A stretch of 64,000 nt of DNA from Halorussus halobius. Lineage in GTDB: Archaea; Halobacteriota; Halobacteria; Halobacteriales; Haladaptataceae. Under the pieces are notes generated by a model, which was not told where the DNA came from, ran no database searches, and worked only from the letters and a program-made list of their open reading frames with translations. The stretch spans positions 124,001 to 188,000 of the forward strand of contig NZ_SBIU01000003.1 of assembly GCF_004765805.1 (NCBI RefSeq). Direction: 5' to 3'. This document shows positions 1 to 8,464 of the stretch, one piece after another; positions within the stretch are counted from its first letter, which is position 1, and each line of letters starts with the position of its first letter. A program made the translations under genes and the position numbers.

Positions 1-1845
1 GAGTACCTGTTCAACGTCAGCCTCAACATCAAGACCTACCTCCGGTTCGCCGGGTCGGCCGACGTGTGGATGACCGACGACTTCAACACGCTCCACGTCT
101 CCTTTCGCGAATCCACGCTCGTAACCTTTGGATTCAGGAGCCATCAGGAGGTGCCCGTCGACACCGTGACGGTGCCACCGACGCCCGCGGGCGTCGCGAC
201 GGCGGTGACCTACGCCTCCGCCTCGCACAAGGTGACGGGACCCGACCGGTCGTATCCCAACCTCCGGGGCCATCCCCCGCGGGTCGAGCTGGGTCCGGAG
301 CGGGCGATTCCCGACCCCGTCCGGGAAGAACGGTCGGACGTGGGCATCGAGTTGGTCGTCCCCGACCGGTTCGAGTACGTCTTCGTCGCCGCCCCGCTGG
401 CGTACTACCTGCAGGCCGAACTGTCCGTCGAGCGCCGGGAGTCGGCGACGCTTCGCGCGCCCGAGGCGGGCGTCGACCACGAGTTCGGTCCGCTGCCCGG
501 GTTCCAACACGAGGTCGCGGACGTCCTCCGTCGCGTGTTCTTCCTCGATTGTCTGGTCCGGAACGGCGGGGCGTACAGCTGGGAGCTGGCGGAGCTGTCG
601 CTGCTCGACGAGGTCGGCCTCGACGCCGAGAGCGTCTACGACTCCGAGCCGGCCGAACAGCTCGCGACCTACCTGGACGCGCCGTACGGGCGGATAGACG
701 ACGAACTTCCCGAGTGGCACCTCGCGATGCACGTCGACCCGGTTCCGGACAACGTCGAGTCGCTCCCGTACTTCCTCGACAACCTCAGCCTCGTCTATCT
801 CCCGGAGTCGACGGACCTCGAGAAAGAGGAGTTGCTGAACAAGTCCATCGACGACTTCTACCGGGGCGGCGTCGGGCCGCGACCGCAACGGGCTACCCCC
901 GGCGGAATGGCGCGAAACGGCCCGGGACCGGTCGAGTCCGTCGACAGGCGCGACCCCATCCTCCACGAGGGGCAGGTCAACGGATGGCTCGCGGACGGCG
1001 TTCCCATCGACGTGTTCAAGGTCGTCCCCGAAGCGTACGAGAACCGGTTCGAGTACCTCGACCAGAGCGAGGGGGACATCGACGTGACGGTCATCCTCAA
1101 CGACGCGGAGATGGCCGACGAACACAGGTCCGTCGCCAAAATCTACGAGGAACGCGCAGAACAACTCCCCATCGAAGTGACAGTCCACGAGCAGTTGCGG
1201 ACCGACGAACTCGCCGCAGTGCTGGAATCCCCGCACGACTTCGTGCACTACATCGGTCACTGCGAGACCGACGGCCTGCGCTGTACGAACGGGAACCTCG
1301 CGGTCTCGGACATCGCGGAGAGCAACGTCCAGACGTTCTTCCTGAACGCGTGCGGGTCGTACTACGAGGGGCGGAACCTCGTCGAGAAGGGGAGCGTCGC
1401 GGGCGCAGTGACGTTCACCAAGGTTCTGAACAAGCAGGCCGCGAAAGTGGGCGTGGCGTTCGCCCGACTGCTGATTAACGGCTTTAACATCGACCTCGCC
1501 CTTCGCTTCGCGCGCCGTCGCATCATGATGGGCAAAGACTACTCGGTCGTCGGTGACGGGACTCACACCCTCACGCAGACGGACAACCGATTTCCGGTGT
1601 TGCTAACCGTCGAAGAAATCGGCGAGGAGACCTACGAGATGATGCATCGACAGATGTCTATCGACACCAACGGGTCGGTCTACCAGATTTACCACGACGA
1701 CCACGACGAATACCACCTTCACAGCACGGAAGTCGAACTAACCTTCGACCGGTCCGACCTGCTCGAATTTCTGGACAGGGCAAAAGCGCCCGTCATCTAC
1801 GACGGAGGCCTCCACTGGTCCGACGAATTGAAAGGAATTCTGTAG
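1..1845 (+). CDS. CHAT/caspase-like peptidase domain protein (5' end outside the window)
   Basis: The frame is open from the first base, so the start lies upstream and about 614 codons of the 3' part are present. The C-terminal part carries the two signatures of the CHAT branch of clan CD cysteine peptidases: a histidine in HYIGHCE (catalytic His codon about 1258) and a cysteine in FLNACGS (codon 1351). A stretch typical of the domain follows (KGSVAGAVTF, then a helical ALRFARR segment). The upstream 350 or so residues match nothing I recognise and may be a sensor or scaffold region. CHAT proteins usually act as proteases in stress, suicide or defence pathways, sometimes activated by a partner. 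The substrate here is unknown. A tiny membrane protein lies convergently just 3' of it. Confidence 0.75.
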   Translation, partial: EYLFNVSLNIKTYLRFAGSADVWMTDDFNTLHVSFRESTLVTFGFRSHQEVPVDTVTVPPTPAGVATAVTYASASHKVTGPDRSYPNLRGHPPRVELGPERAIPDPVREERSDVGIELVVPDRFEYVFVAAPLAYYLQAELSVERRESATLRAPEAGVDHEFGPLPGFQHEVADVLRRVFFLDCLVRNGGAYSWELAELSLLDEVGLDAESVYDSEPAEQLATYLDAPYGRIDDELPEWHLAMHVDPVPDNVESLPYFLDNLSLVYLPESTDLEKEELLNKSIDDFYRGGVGPRPQRATPGGMARNGPGPVESVDRRDPILHEGQVNGWLADGVPIDVFKVVPEAYENRFEYLDQSEGDIDVTVILNDAEMADEHRSVAKIYEERAEQLPIEVTVHEQLRTDELAAVLESPHDFVHYIGHCETDGLRCTNGNLAVSDIAESNVQTFFLNACGSYYEGRNLVEKGSVAGAVTFTKVLNKQAAKVGVAFARLLINGFNIDLALRFARRRIMMGKDYSVVGDGTHTLTQTDNRFPVLLTVEEIGEETYEMMHRQMSIDTNGSVYQIYHDDHDEYHLHSTEVELTFDRSDLLEFLDRAKAPVIYDGGLHWSDELKGIL

Positions 1846-1847
1846 TA

Positions 1848-1994
1848 CTACGGGCCGGTCGTCGCACCCGATGCGTCGTGAACCCCGATGTCCACCAGAA
1901 TCGAACCGCTCATCAGCACGAAGTACGCCGCAGTCATCGCACGCGGACGCTCAGCGAACCACTGTCGGATTTTGCCTCGCATGACTTGTCCCAT
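1848..1994 (-). CDS. 48-residue single-helix membrane peptide of haloarchaeal small-protein type
   Basis: The protein begins MGQVMRGKIRQWFAERPRAM and ends DASGATTGP. A charged N-terminus with an ERPR motif is followed by one hydrophobic segment (AAYFVLMSGSILVDIGV). This resembles the DUF7503-like small haloarchaeal proteins with a (E)NPR/ERPR-helix-GP pattern, whose function is unknown. ATG at 1994 is preferred because GAGGT lies just upstream. A second ATG at 1982 is possible. The frame stays open further upstream, but that part is unusually AT-rich and looks non-coding. The stop lies two bases beyond the stop of the CHAT gene, so the two genes converge. Confidence 0.6.
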   Translation of the reverse strand: MGQVMRGKIRQWFAERPRAMTAAYFVLMSGSILVDIGVHDASGATTGP

Positions 1995-2245
1995 GGTACT
2001 ACCTCGCAATACTTGAATATTCCGCATCCACCAGATATTGTAATTGACATGTTGTTTCCGGAAATGCTTCGTTGAAGTTGATTGTCTCGTGCGCGACCAG
2101 ACGTCAGGGCTTCCAACTCCAGGGAATCCGGGCCGTACACCGCGAACTAGATGGTGATTCGAGTTGCAGTCCCCGTTCGGATTAGAATCACGAGCCACCC
2201 CATCGAATCATGTGCATAATCCGCGATTCCCCTCTGTTACTAACG

Positions 2246-2255
2246 TTAAAATTAA
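2246..2255 (+). promoter_or_regulatory. TATA-like element of the TbsP-type gene
   Basis: An A/T run TTAAAATTAA is centred about 30 bases before the ATG at 2281, the spacing expected for a leaderless haloarchaeal transcript. It is flanked by AACGTT (2242) and AACGTT (2267), which could be a small operator. That role is inferred. Confidence 0.5.
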
Positions 2256-2280
2256 GTAGGGGTAAAACGTTTGTGGGTAC

Positions 2281-3105
2281 ATGGAGACCGAATCGAATTT
2301 ACTGAATCAGGAAATCGCCGAAATACTCCGGACCGTCATCGACGGCGCGCCGGACGAAATGCTCGTAGTCAATCCCTCCGCGGACGCGATCGAGGAGCTC
2401 ATCGACGTCGCCACGGAGTACGAAGGCGAACTCCCGACGTTCCGGATGCTCGCGGAGTCGGAGACGCTGAAGGACGTGATGGAGGACTTCATCGTCGCCA
2501 GTAACGCTGCCGACCTCATCGACGCGGACGCGTTGGCGCTACGTACCATCGACGAGGCCCCGAGCAACTCACTGCTGGTGACCGAGGACGTCGTCATCGC
2601 GCTGGTGACCGCGGACGACCGCGTGGGCGGGCTCACTGCCGACGACGAGACGTTCGTGGGCGAGGCGTACGACTACTACGCCGACCAGTTCGAGTCGGCC
2701 GACGAGTTCTCGCTCCGGACCCCGCCGCTCACACGCGTCCGAGACACCCTGAGCGACGAGATCAGCGCGGACGCCCAGCAGGACTTCGACGAGGTGCTGT
2801 CCTCGATGGAGACCGCACGCGGGGACGGCAACGGGCTCGACGAGGTGACCATCAGCCTGCTCGTCGCGGCGAAGAACGAGGCGCTGCTGTACGACATCAG
2901 CAAGTGGGGCGAGGACGTCGGCATCGCCAGCAAGGCGACCTTCTCGCGCACGAAGACCAAGCTGGAAGACATGGGCCTCATCGGGACCGAGAAGGTCCCC
3001 ATCGACGTCGGTCGTCCGCGCCTGCGCCTCAAGCTGGCCAACGACGACCTCCGCAGCGCCGACACCGACCAGCTCGCGGGCGTCGCCCAGAGCCTCCTGC
3101 ACTGA
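2281..3105 (+). CDS. TbsP-type (DUF5821) haloarchaeal transcriptional regulator
   Basis: This is a 274-residue cytoplasmic protein. Residues about 1-170 form an alpha/beta domain with the family-like segments LVVNPSADAIEEL and AESETLKDVMEDFIVASNAADL. Residues about 180-260 read as a winged helix: EALLYDISKWGEDVGIA, then the recognition-helix segment SKATFSRTKTKLEDMGLI, then a basic wing VGRPRLRLKL. This layout matches the haloarchaeal TbsP family, known from work on central-carbon gene control together with TrmB. The target genes here cannot be read from the window. The gene stands alone behind its own leaderless promoter, with the CHAT gene upstream and ycaO downstream on the same strand. 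Confidence 0.65.
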   Translation: METESNLLNQEIAEILRTVIDGAPDEMLVVNPSADAIEELIDVATEYEGELPTFRMLAESETLKDVMEDFIVASNAADLIDADALALRTIDEAPSNSLLVTEDVVIALVTADDRVGGLTADDETFVGEAYDYYADQFESADEFSLRTPPLTRVRDTLSDEISADAQQDFDEVLSSMETARGDGNGLDEVTISLLVAAKNEALLYDISKWGEDVGIASKATFSRTKTKLEDMGLIGTEKVPIDVGRPRLRLKLANDDLRSADTDQLAGVAQSLLH

Positions 3106-3188
3106 GCCGCCGACCCAATCGTTCTTTCGAGCGGTAGTCGTCGAGCGATAGCACCGCACTTTTGCTCCCCGCCTGCGACCGTCGAGCC

Positions 3189-4958
3189 ATGAGTACGCCC
3201 ACAGTCGGACTCGTCGGGTCGGGACCGGGGGTCGACGCGGTCGAGGCGGCGCTCGGCGACGTCGCCGCCGAGACCGTCGCGTCCGACCCCGAACGCGTCG
3301 GCGTCGCGGACTTCGCGGTCGTCGTCGCCGACGCCGGCGCGGCGGCGTTCGCCACGGCGAACGCCGCCACAATCGAGGGTGGAGTTCCGTGGCTCGCGGT
3401 CGAACTCGGGGGCGTCGGCGGCCAGACGCTCCCGGAGGTCGAGGCCGCCGTGTCGGGATTCGCTCCCGGGACCGCCTGCTACGATTGCCTCCGGGCGCGG
3501 GTTCGCGCGAATCTGGACCACGAAGACGGCGAACTGGAAGGCGACGCCGAACCGGGGTCCGGTCGGGCGGTCCAGCGGTTCGCAGGCGCGCTCGCCGGAC
3601 GCGAGGCTGCCGAACTGCTCGCCGGCGGCGAATCGTCGGCTCTGGGCGGCGTGATCGAGGTGCCCCACGCCGAACGGAGCCTCCGGCCAGTACCCGGCTG
3701 TCCGACCTGCGACGACGAGGAGGGGCCGGCCGGTCACGACCGCGCCCCGTCGCTCGACCGCGAATACGCCGACGTCGACCTCGACGACGCGCTCGCGCGA
3801 GCCGAGCAGGCCGTCGACGAGCGCGTCGGTCCGGTCTCGACCGTCGGCGAGGCTGAGTCGTTCCCCGTCCCGTACTACCTCGCGACGCTGGCGGACACCG
3901 AGGGCTTCAGCGACGCCGCGGCTGCCGAGCAGGCGGCCGGAGTCGCGGTCGATTGGAACGAGGCGCTGATGAAGGCGCTCGGGGAGGGCCTGGAGCGGTA
4001 CGCCGCCGGCGTCTATCGGGAGTCGACGTTCCGGACCGCTCGGGTGGCCGACCTCGACGCGGCGGTCCCGCCGGGTGGGTTCGTCGTGCCGGACGACTGG
4101 TCGACGCCCGGGCCGGACGAGCCGCTGGCGTGGGTCGACGGCGAGGACCTGCGGACGGGCGAGTCGGTTCACTTGCCGGCGGAGTTCGTCCACTTCCCGC
4201 CGCCCGACGTTCGTCACAAGCCCTCGATCACGACCGGGTTGGGTCTGGGCAACTCGACGGTCGAGGCGTTGCTGTCCGGGCTGTACGAGGTGCTCGAGCG
4301 CGACGCCACGATGCTGGCGTGGTACTCGACGTTCGCGCCGCTGGAGCTGTCGGTCGAGAGCGGCCGATTCGAAGCGCTGCGAGCGCGTTCGCGAGCACTG
4401 GACCTCGACGTGACAGCCCTGCTGGTGACCCAGGACGTGGACGTGCCGGTGGTCGCCACAGCGGTCCACCGCGAGACGGACTGGCCGAAGTTCGCCGTCG
4501 GCTCGGCCGCCGACCTCGACCCGGACGCCGCAGCCGCGTCGGCGTTGGCGGAGGCGCTCCAGAACTGGATGGAACTCCGGTCGATGGGCGAGGCCGACGC
4601 CGCCGACGCCGACGGCGCTATCGGACGGTACGCCGACTTCCCGGACCCGGCTCGGGCGTTCGTCGACGCCGAGACGACGGTGCCGAGCGCGAGCGTCGGA
4701 CCGACCGACCCGCCCGTCGGCGCGGCCGAGCTCGATGCCGTCCTCGCCCGACTCGCCGACGTCGACCTCTCGGCGTACGCCGCGCGGCTCACGCCCCGCG
4801 ACGTGGCCGAACTCGGCTTCGAGGCGGTCCGAGTAGTGGTACCGGCGGCCCAACCCCTGTTCACGGGCGAATCGTTCTTCGGAACGCGTGCTCGCGGGGT
4901 GCCCTCCGAACTCGGGTTCGAGTTCCGGCCCGACAGCGACCACCATCCCTACCCGTAG
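3189..4958 (+). CDS. YcaO-domain protein with N-terminal ThiF/E1-like domain
   Basis: This 589-residue protein starts at ATG 3189 (MSTPTVGLVGSGPG). The first 180 residues form a Rossmann-like E1/ocin-ThiF-type region with two CxxC pairs (C97/C100 in CYDC, C171/C174 in CPTC), a probable zinc site. The rest is a YcaO domain with ATP-site signatures: LGEGLERYAAGVYRES, GLGNSTVEALLSGLYEVLERD and ALAEALQNWMELRS. YcaO enzymes use ATP to activate peptide amides, giving azolines, thioamides or amidines. The fused E1-like domain usually binds a leader peptide. The protein ends HHPYP, reminiscent of the proline-rich tail of cyclodehydratases. No dehydrogenase, TfuA, transporter or clear precursor peptide lies next to it, so its substrate is unknown. 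Confidence 0.85.
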   Translation: MSTPTVGLVGSGPGVDAVEAALGDVAAETVASDPERVGVADFAVVVADAGAAAFATANAATIEGGVPWLAVELGGVGGQTLPEVEAAVSGFAPGTACYDCLRARVRANLDHEDGELEGDAEPGSGRAVQRFAGALAGREAAELLAGGESSALGGVIEVPHAERSLRPVPGCPTCDDEEGPAGHDRAPSLDREYADVDLDDALARAEQAVDERVGPVSTVGEAESFPVPYYLATLADTEGFSDAAAAEQAAGVAVDWNEALMKALGEGLERYAAGVYRESTFRTARVADLDAAVPPGGFVVPDDWSTPGPDEPLAWVDGEDLRTGESVHLPAEFVHFPPPDVRHKPSITTGLGLGNSTVEALLSGLYEVLERDATMLAWYSTFAPLELSVESGRFEALRARSRALDLDVTALLVTQDVDVPVVATAVHRETDWPKFAVGSAADLDPDAAAASALAEALQNWMELRSMGEADAADADGAIGRYADFPDPARAFVDAETTVPSASVGPTDPPVGAAELDAVLARLADVDLSAYAARLTPRDVAELGFEAVRVVVPAAQPLFTGESFFGTRARGVPSELGFEFRPDSDHHPYP

Positions 4959-5203
4959 ACGCGCTCGCGTCCGGCGGTCGACGATGTCGAGGACGGGGCG
5001 GGTGTAGCTGACAGGCGGCGCGCGTGAGGGTCGACGCGTCTCGCGGCGTCGCCCCGAGACCGCTCGCGTCGCGGAGCGACCCGCAGCCGGAACGCCGCGC
5101 GCCGCGCGACCGCGAACGCGTCCCGGCCCGACTCAGAGCACGGGCCGGTTTCGGCCCTTCCTCGTATTTGAACCTTCGTGAGCGCGCAGCATAGCGCCGC
5201 CGC

Positions 5204-5500
5204 GTGGCGGGCGGGGGTTGCTGTCGAACCCCGTCGTTCCTGTTACCGCATGACGGGAATCGACGCTCTCTCGGGGTCCGACGGCCCCCGTCGCGGTGGC
5301 CGTCGATAATCCCGGAGTACGATCTGTCGTGTGCGAACTGCGGCAGGTCGCTCGAGCGTCGGGACGTGGCTCCGGAATCGCCGGGAGTCTCGGCGAGTGC
5401 GCCGGTCGAGGTCGCCGAGTGTCGGAACTGTGGCAACCGGTACGTGTCCGAGACCACCGTGGACCGTCTCGACGCGGGCGGTCCCGGGCGAGGCGTCTAG
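5204..5500 (+). CDS. Small zinc-ribbon protein with uncertain start
   Basis: The C-terminal 65 residues contain two zinc knuckles, CANCGRSL and CRNCGNRY, separated by a proline/serine linker. This is the usual design of small haloarchaeal CPxCG proteins. The only in-frame start is GTG 5204, giving an arginine-rich N-terminus atypical for this organism. A better-looking start, ATG 5250 (MTGIDALSGSDGP), is in another frame and hits TAA at 5307. One extra base near 5300 would fuse it to IPEYDLSCANCG. The gene may therefore carry a frameshift. It ends overlapping the stop of the DUF63 gene by two bases, tail to tail. Function unknown. Confidence 0.45.
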   Translation: MAGGGCCRTPSFLLPHDGNRRSLGVRRPPSRWPSIIPEYDLSCANCGRSLERRDVAPESPGVSASAPVEVAECRNCGNRYVSETTVDRLDAGGPGRGV

Positions 5501-6624
5501 ACCCCGAACGTCGCCCGGAGCATGTCCCGCGTGCCGGGACCGAGTCCCACCGCGACGATGGCTACGAGCAGCAGGACGGCGTAACGCGGGCTCTCCTCGA
5601 ATATCCGCTCGTCGAACACCCAGATCACGAACACCGCCGCGAGGACCTTCACGACGAGGAACGGCCACGCCGTCCCGATGAAGTGCTGGACCGCCTCGGG
5701 GAACTGCTCGCCGACGCCGATGAGCGCCGCGTTGACGGGGTGTTTCGGCACGAGGTCGGCGGGCAGACCGAGTTCCTTCGCCCAGTCGATGCCGACGACG
5801 TTGGCCACGCCGTCGACCGAGTGAGCCCACAGCACGACGATACCCATCCGCCCGGTCCCCGCGTTGATCTCGGGCGCGAATCGCTCGACGGCGGTCCACG
5901 CCAGCCACGTCACGAGCGTCGCCCCGGCGAGGACGACGATAGTGATCTGGGGATAGAAGTCGACGTAGGTCGTGGTGGCCGCGAGGACCCCGAGGTAGCC
6001 GACGGTGACCGCGAGCAGGGCGGTGCCGACCCCCGCGAGCGGATAGCCGTACTCGGAGGCGGCGTCGCGGCCGGCCAGCCAGACGCTGACCACCAGCGTC
6101 ACGAGCGCCACCGCGAACATCGTGAAGTAGATGACGGGGCTGATGATGAGCGTGTTCCACGGGAACGAGACGACCGTCTCGCTGGGGTCGAGCCCGTCGA
6201 ACGCGTCCTCGACGACCCGGAGCGCGCCGCCGAGGAACATGAACGGGAACAGCGCGTAGAACATGCTACGCTCCCCGCCGACGTCGAGTCGCCGGAGCAG
6301 GAACACCAGTCCGACCAGCGCCAGCAGCATCGTGAGCGCGTAACCCACCTCCGAGACCAGCGTGTACCCCGGATAGGCGACGGGCTCGGCCGCCGCGGTG
6401 CAGGCCGCAGCGTCGTAGAGGAGCCTCACCGACCCGTCGGCGTAGGCAGCACACGTCGCGCTCTGGGCGTCGGCGACCACCGGGCCCCAGAAGTAGTGCC
6501 AGACGAAGCCGTAGTAGACGCGTTCGGGGAAGACGAGCGCGCCACCGACGAGGGCGACCGCGAGTACCGCGACCACGCCGCCCCAGAGTCGTTCGGTGTC
6601 GAACTCCTCGATTGCAGTGGCCAT
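5497..6624 (-). CDS. DUF63 family integral membrane protein
   Basis: This 375-residue polytopic protein has roughly nine hydrophobic helices. DUF63 hallmarks visible include YYGFVWHYFWGPV near the N-terminus, SMFYALFPFMFLGGALRVVEDAF in the middle, and HSVDGVANVVGIDW later. The family is conserved in haloarchaea and other Euryarchaeota and has no established function. ATG 6624 (MATAIEEF) is chosen over the TTG three codons upstream. An Lrp regulator gene lies upstream on the same strand with about 85 bases between them, so they may be separately transcribed. Confidence 0.85.
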   Translation of the reverse strand: MATAIEEFDTERLWGGVVAVLAVALVGGALVFPERVYYGFVWHYFWGPVVADAQSATCAAYADGSVRLLYDAAACTAAAEPVAYPGYTLVSEVGYALTMLLALVGLVFLLRRLDVGGERSMFYALFPFMFLGGALRVVEDAFDGLDPSETVVSFPWNTLIISPVIYFTMFAVALVTLVVSVWLAGRDAASEYGYPLAGVGTALLAVTVGYLGVLAATTTYVDFYPQITIVVLAGATLVTWLAWTAVERFAPEINAGTGRMGIVVLWAHSVDGVANVVGIDWAKELGLPADLVPKHPVNAALIGVGEQFPEAVQHFIGTAWPFLVVKVLAAVFVIWVFDERIFEESPRYAVLLLVAIVAVGLGPGTRDMLRATFGV

Positions 6625-6708
6625 GTAAGCCAAGGGGGAACCGGGCTGTTTTACGGTTCCGGTCTCGCGCGGGCCGGACCGCCCTCGCGGCGACGATTCG
6701 GACCTGGA

Positions 6709-7173
6709 CTACTCCCCGTCGGGCGCGATGGGCAACTCTTCGGTCTCGTAGGGCGTGCCGAGAACGACCATGGTCTGCGAGCGGGCGAACCCCTCCATCT
6801 GGGCGACGTTCTCGAACATGAGCTCCCGGAGTCGGTCGGCGTCCTCGGCGTACACCCGCACCAGAACGTCCCACGAGCCCGTGGTGAGGTGTATCTGCTG
6901 GACCCCCGGGATGTCTTCGAGTCGGCCGAGCGTGTCCTGTTCCTGGCCCTGTTCGACCTGCAGGCCCACGACCGCAGAGATGCCGTAGTCGAGCGCCTTG
7001 GGGTCGACCTTCGCGTGGTACCCCTCGATGACCCCCGCCTCTTCCATCCGATTCACGCGGTCGTGGACCGTGGCGCTGGACATGTCGATTCGGCGCGCGA
7101 TCTCGCTGAACGGCGTTCTCGCGTCTTCCTGAAGTGCTTCGAGTATCGCTCGGTCGGTATCGTCGAGTTCCAT
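6709..7173 (-). CDS. Lrp/AsnC family transcriptional regulator
   Basis: This 154-residue protein begins MELDDTDRAILEALQEDAR, the classic N-terminus of the family. A helix-turn-helix follows (FSEIARRIDMSSATVHDRVNRMEEAGVI, residues about 21-50). Residues about 60-140 form the RAM/effector domain with ALDYGISAVVGLQV and TTGSWDVLVRV. Lrp proteins bind DNA as dimers or octamers and often sense amino acids. ATG 7173 is chosen because the sequence before it (MWG) is not conserved in the family and the first codon of the classical motif is here. An AT-rich stretch, CAGATTCTTTCAGGCTATA, at 7182-7200 supplies a promoter. Targets are unknown. Confidence 0.9.
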   Translation of the reverse strand: MELDDTDRAILEALQEDARTPFSEIARRIDMSSATVHDRVNRMEEAGVIEGYHAKVDPKALDYGISAVVGLQVEQGQEQDTLGRLEDIPGVQQIHLTTGSWDVLVRVYAEDADRLRELMFENVAQMEGFARSQTMVVLGTPYETEELPIAPDGE

Positions 7174-7265
7174 ACCCCACACCAGATTCTTTCAGGCTAT
7201 ATATTCTTACAATTCGTCTCGCCGGGCGCGAGTTATCCTGTGCTCACGTCGGCAACACGTTCGGC

Positions 7266-8057
7266 TCACGCCACCGGGTCGAGGGTAGCCAGGAGTTCGT
7301 CGTGGGCCTCCCCGTTCGAGGCGACGAGGCTCCCGCTGTCGTGTCGCCACGGGTCGCCGTGTCGGTCGGTCACCGTCCCGCCGGCCCGCCGGACCATGTG
7401 GACGCCCGCCACGGTGTCCCACGGGTTGGGGTCGACGTTCGTCACCGCTCCCTCCAAGGACCCCGCCGCCACCAGGGCGAGGGTCACCTGTGCCGAGCCG
7501 AACCGGCGCACGTCGGCGAACCGCTCGACCAGTTCCCGACAGACGGCGGCGTACTCGTCCCGACGGTCGAAGTCCCACCAGATAGTCGGGGTGACGGCAA
7601 ACGTCGCGGGGTCGGTCTTCTCGCTGACCGACACCGGCTCGCCGTTCCGGGTGACCTCGTCGGAACCGGCGACGAAGGTGTCTCCCAGCGCGGGGCAGTC
7701 GTTGACCGCCGCGACCGGCTCGCCGTCGCGGACCGCCGCCACGCTGGTCGCCCAGACCGGAATCGAGCGGACGTAGTTGTTGGTGCCGTCGATGGGGTCG
7801 ACGACCCACGCGTCGCCCTCGTCGGGCACCGTCTTGCGTTCGTCCTCCTCCTCGCCCACGATTACGTCGTCGAACTCCTCGCGGACGACCTCGATGACCC
7901 GGCGCTGAGCCGCGCGGTCGGCCTCGGTCACCACGTCGGTCTCGCCCGATTTGGTCTCGACGTCGATGTCCCGTCGAAAGCTCCGTGCCGCGACCTCGCT
8001 GCCGGCGCGCGCGGCGCGCTCGGCGACTGCGAGGCGGCGGTCGGCGTCGTCGCTCAC
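7266..8057 (-). CDS. Inositol monophosphatase/fructose-1,6-bisphosphatase family phosphatase
   Basis: This 263-residue protein has the metal-binding signatures of the lithium-sensitive phosphatase superfamily: GEEEDE (residues about 67-72), WVVDPIDGTNNYVRSIP (about 85-101, the DPIDGT motif) and WDTVAGVHMVRRAGG (about 213-227). Members hydrolyse sugar or inositol phosphates with Mg2+. Archaeal members can act on both inositol-1-phosphate and fructose-1,6-bisphosphate, and the substrate cannot be decided here. The start is GTG 8057 (MSDDADRRLAVAER). The gene is alone on its strand, with the tRNA-Leu 87 bases upstream on the opposite strand. Confidence 0.88.
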   Translation of the reverse strand: MSDDADRRLAVAERAARAGSEVAARSFRRDIDVETKSGETDVVTEADRAAQRRVIEVVREEFDDVIVGEEEDERKTVPDEGDAWVVDPIDGTNNYVRSIPVWATSVAAVRDGEPVAAVNDCPALGDTFVAGSDEVTRNGEPVSVSEKTDPATFAVTPTIWWDFDRRDEYAAVCRELVERFADVRRFGSAQVTLALVAAGSLEGAVTNVDPNPWDTVAGVHMVRRAGGTVTDRHGDPWRHDSGSLVASNGEAHDELLATLDPVA

Positions 8058-8144
8058 GCTTTCGTGGTCGAACCTGCCGGGAAAAGCGTTGTCGGTTCGG
8101 AAGCGCAGGGATTAAATCCGGAACGACGCTACGACCCGACGCGT

Positions 8145-8228
8145 GCGAGGGTAGCCAAGCAGGCCAACGGCGGCGGACTCAAGATCCGCTCCCGTAGGGG
8201 TCCAAGGGTTCAAATCCCTTCCCTCGCA
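8145..8228 (+). tRNA. tRNA-Leu (anticodon CAA)
   Basis: A class II cloverleaf can be folded by eye. The acceptor stem GCGAGGG (8145-8151) pairs with CCCTCGC (8221-8227), with discriminator A at 8228. The anticodon stem GCGGA/TCCGC encloses the loop CTCAAGA, giving anticodon CAA, which reads UUG. A long variable arm (about 12 bases) confirms a leucine or serine type. The T arm is AAGGG-TTCAAAT-CCCTT. CCA is not encoded. No intron is evident in the anticodon loop. Confidence 0.93.
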
Positions 8229-8388
8229 TGTCTGCGCGCGAACGAACGTGAGCGCGACTGCGTGACGGACGGATTCGAACGAGGCGGGACGCAGCCCGGA
8301 CCGGCCCGCAGGGCCGCACGCCCGGACCGTCCCGACGTTGTTCAAATCCCTTCCCTCGCATGTCTGCGCGCGAACGGACGTGAGCGCG
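8208..8388 (+). repeat. Direct repeat of the tRNA-Leu 3' end plus flank
   Basis: The last 21 bases of the tRNA and the 28 bases after it (8208-8256) recur at 8340-8388 with one mismatch (49-base repeats, start to start 132 bases). The copied part begins GTTCAAATCCCTTCCCTCGC, the T loop and acceptor 3' strand, which is the typical attachment site of archaeal tyrosine integrases. No integrase or cargo gene lies between, only about 83 bases. Two readings fit: a residual att pair after loss of an element, or a local tandem duplication. The rest of 8389-8464 shows nothing recognisable. Confidence 0.75.
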
Positions 8389-8464
8389 CGACTGCAGGAA
8401 GACCGCTTCGGAGCGATCTTCCCTCGCAAACTTCTGACCCGAGAACGCGACCTGACAGCCCCGG

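Noticed and set aside
2676..4946. Long open frame (over 700 codons) on the minus strand opposite ycaO
   Set aside because: High GC content leaves long antisense frames open. The translation is arginine/valine-rich with no domain, while the plus strand gives a clear YcaO protein.
8229..8340. Integrated mobile element between the tRNA-Leu 3' end copies
   Set aside because: The interval is only about 110 bases, with no integrase or other gene. Only a scar can be claimed.
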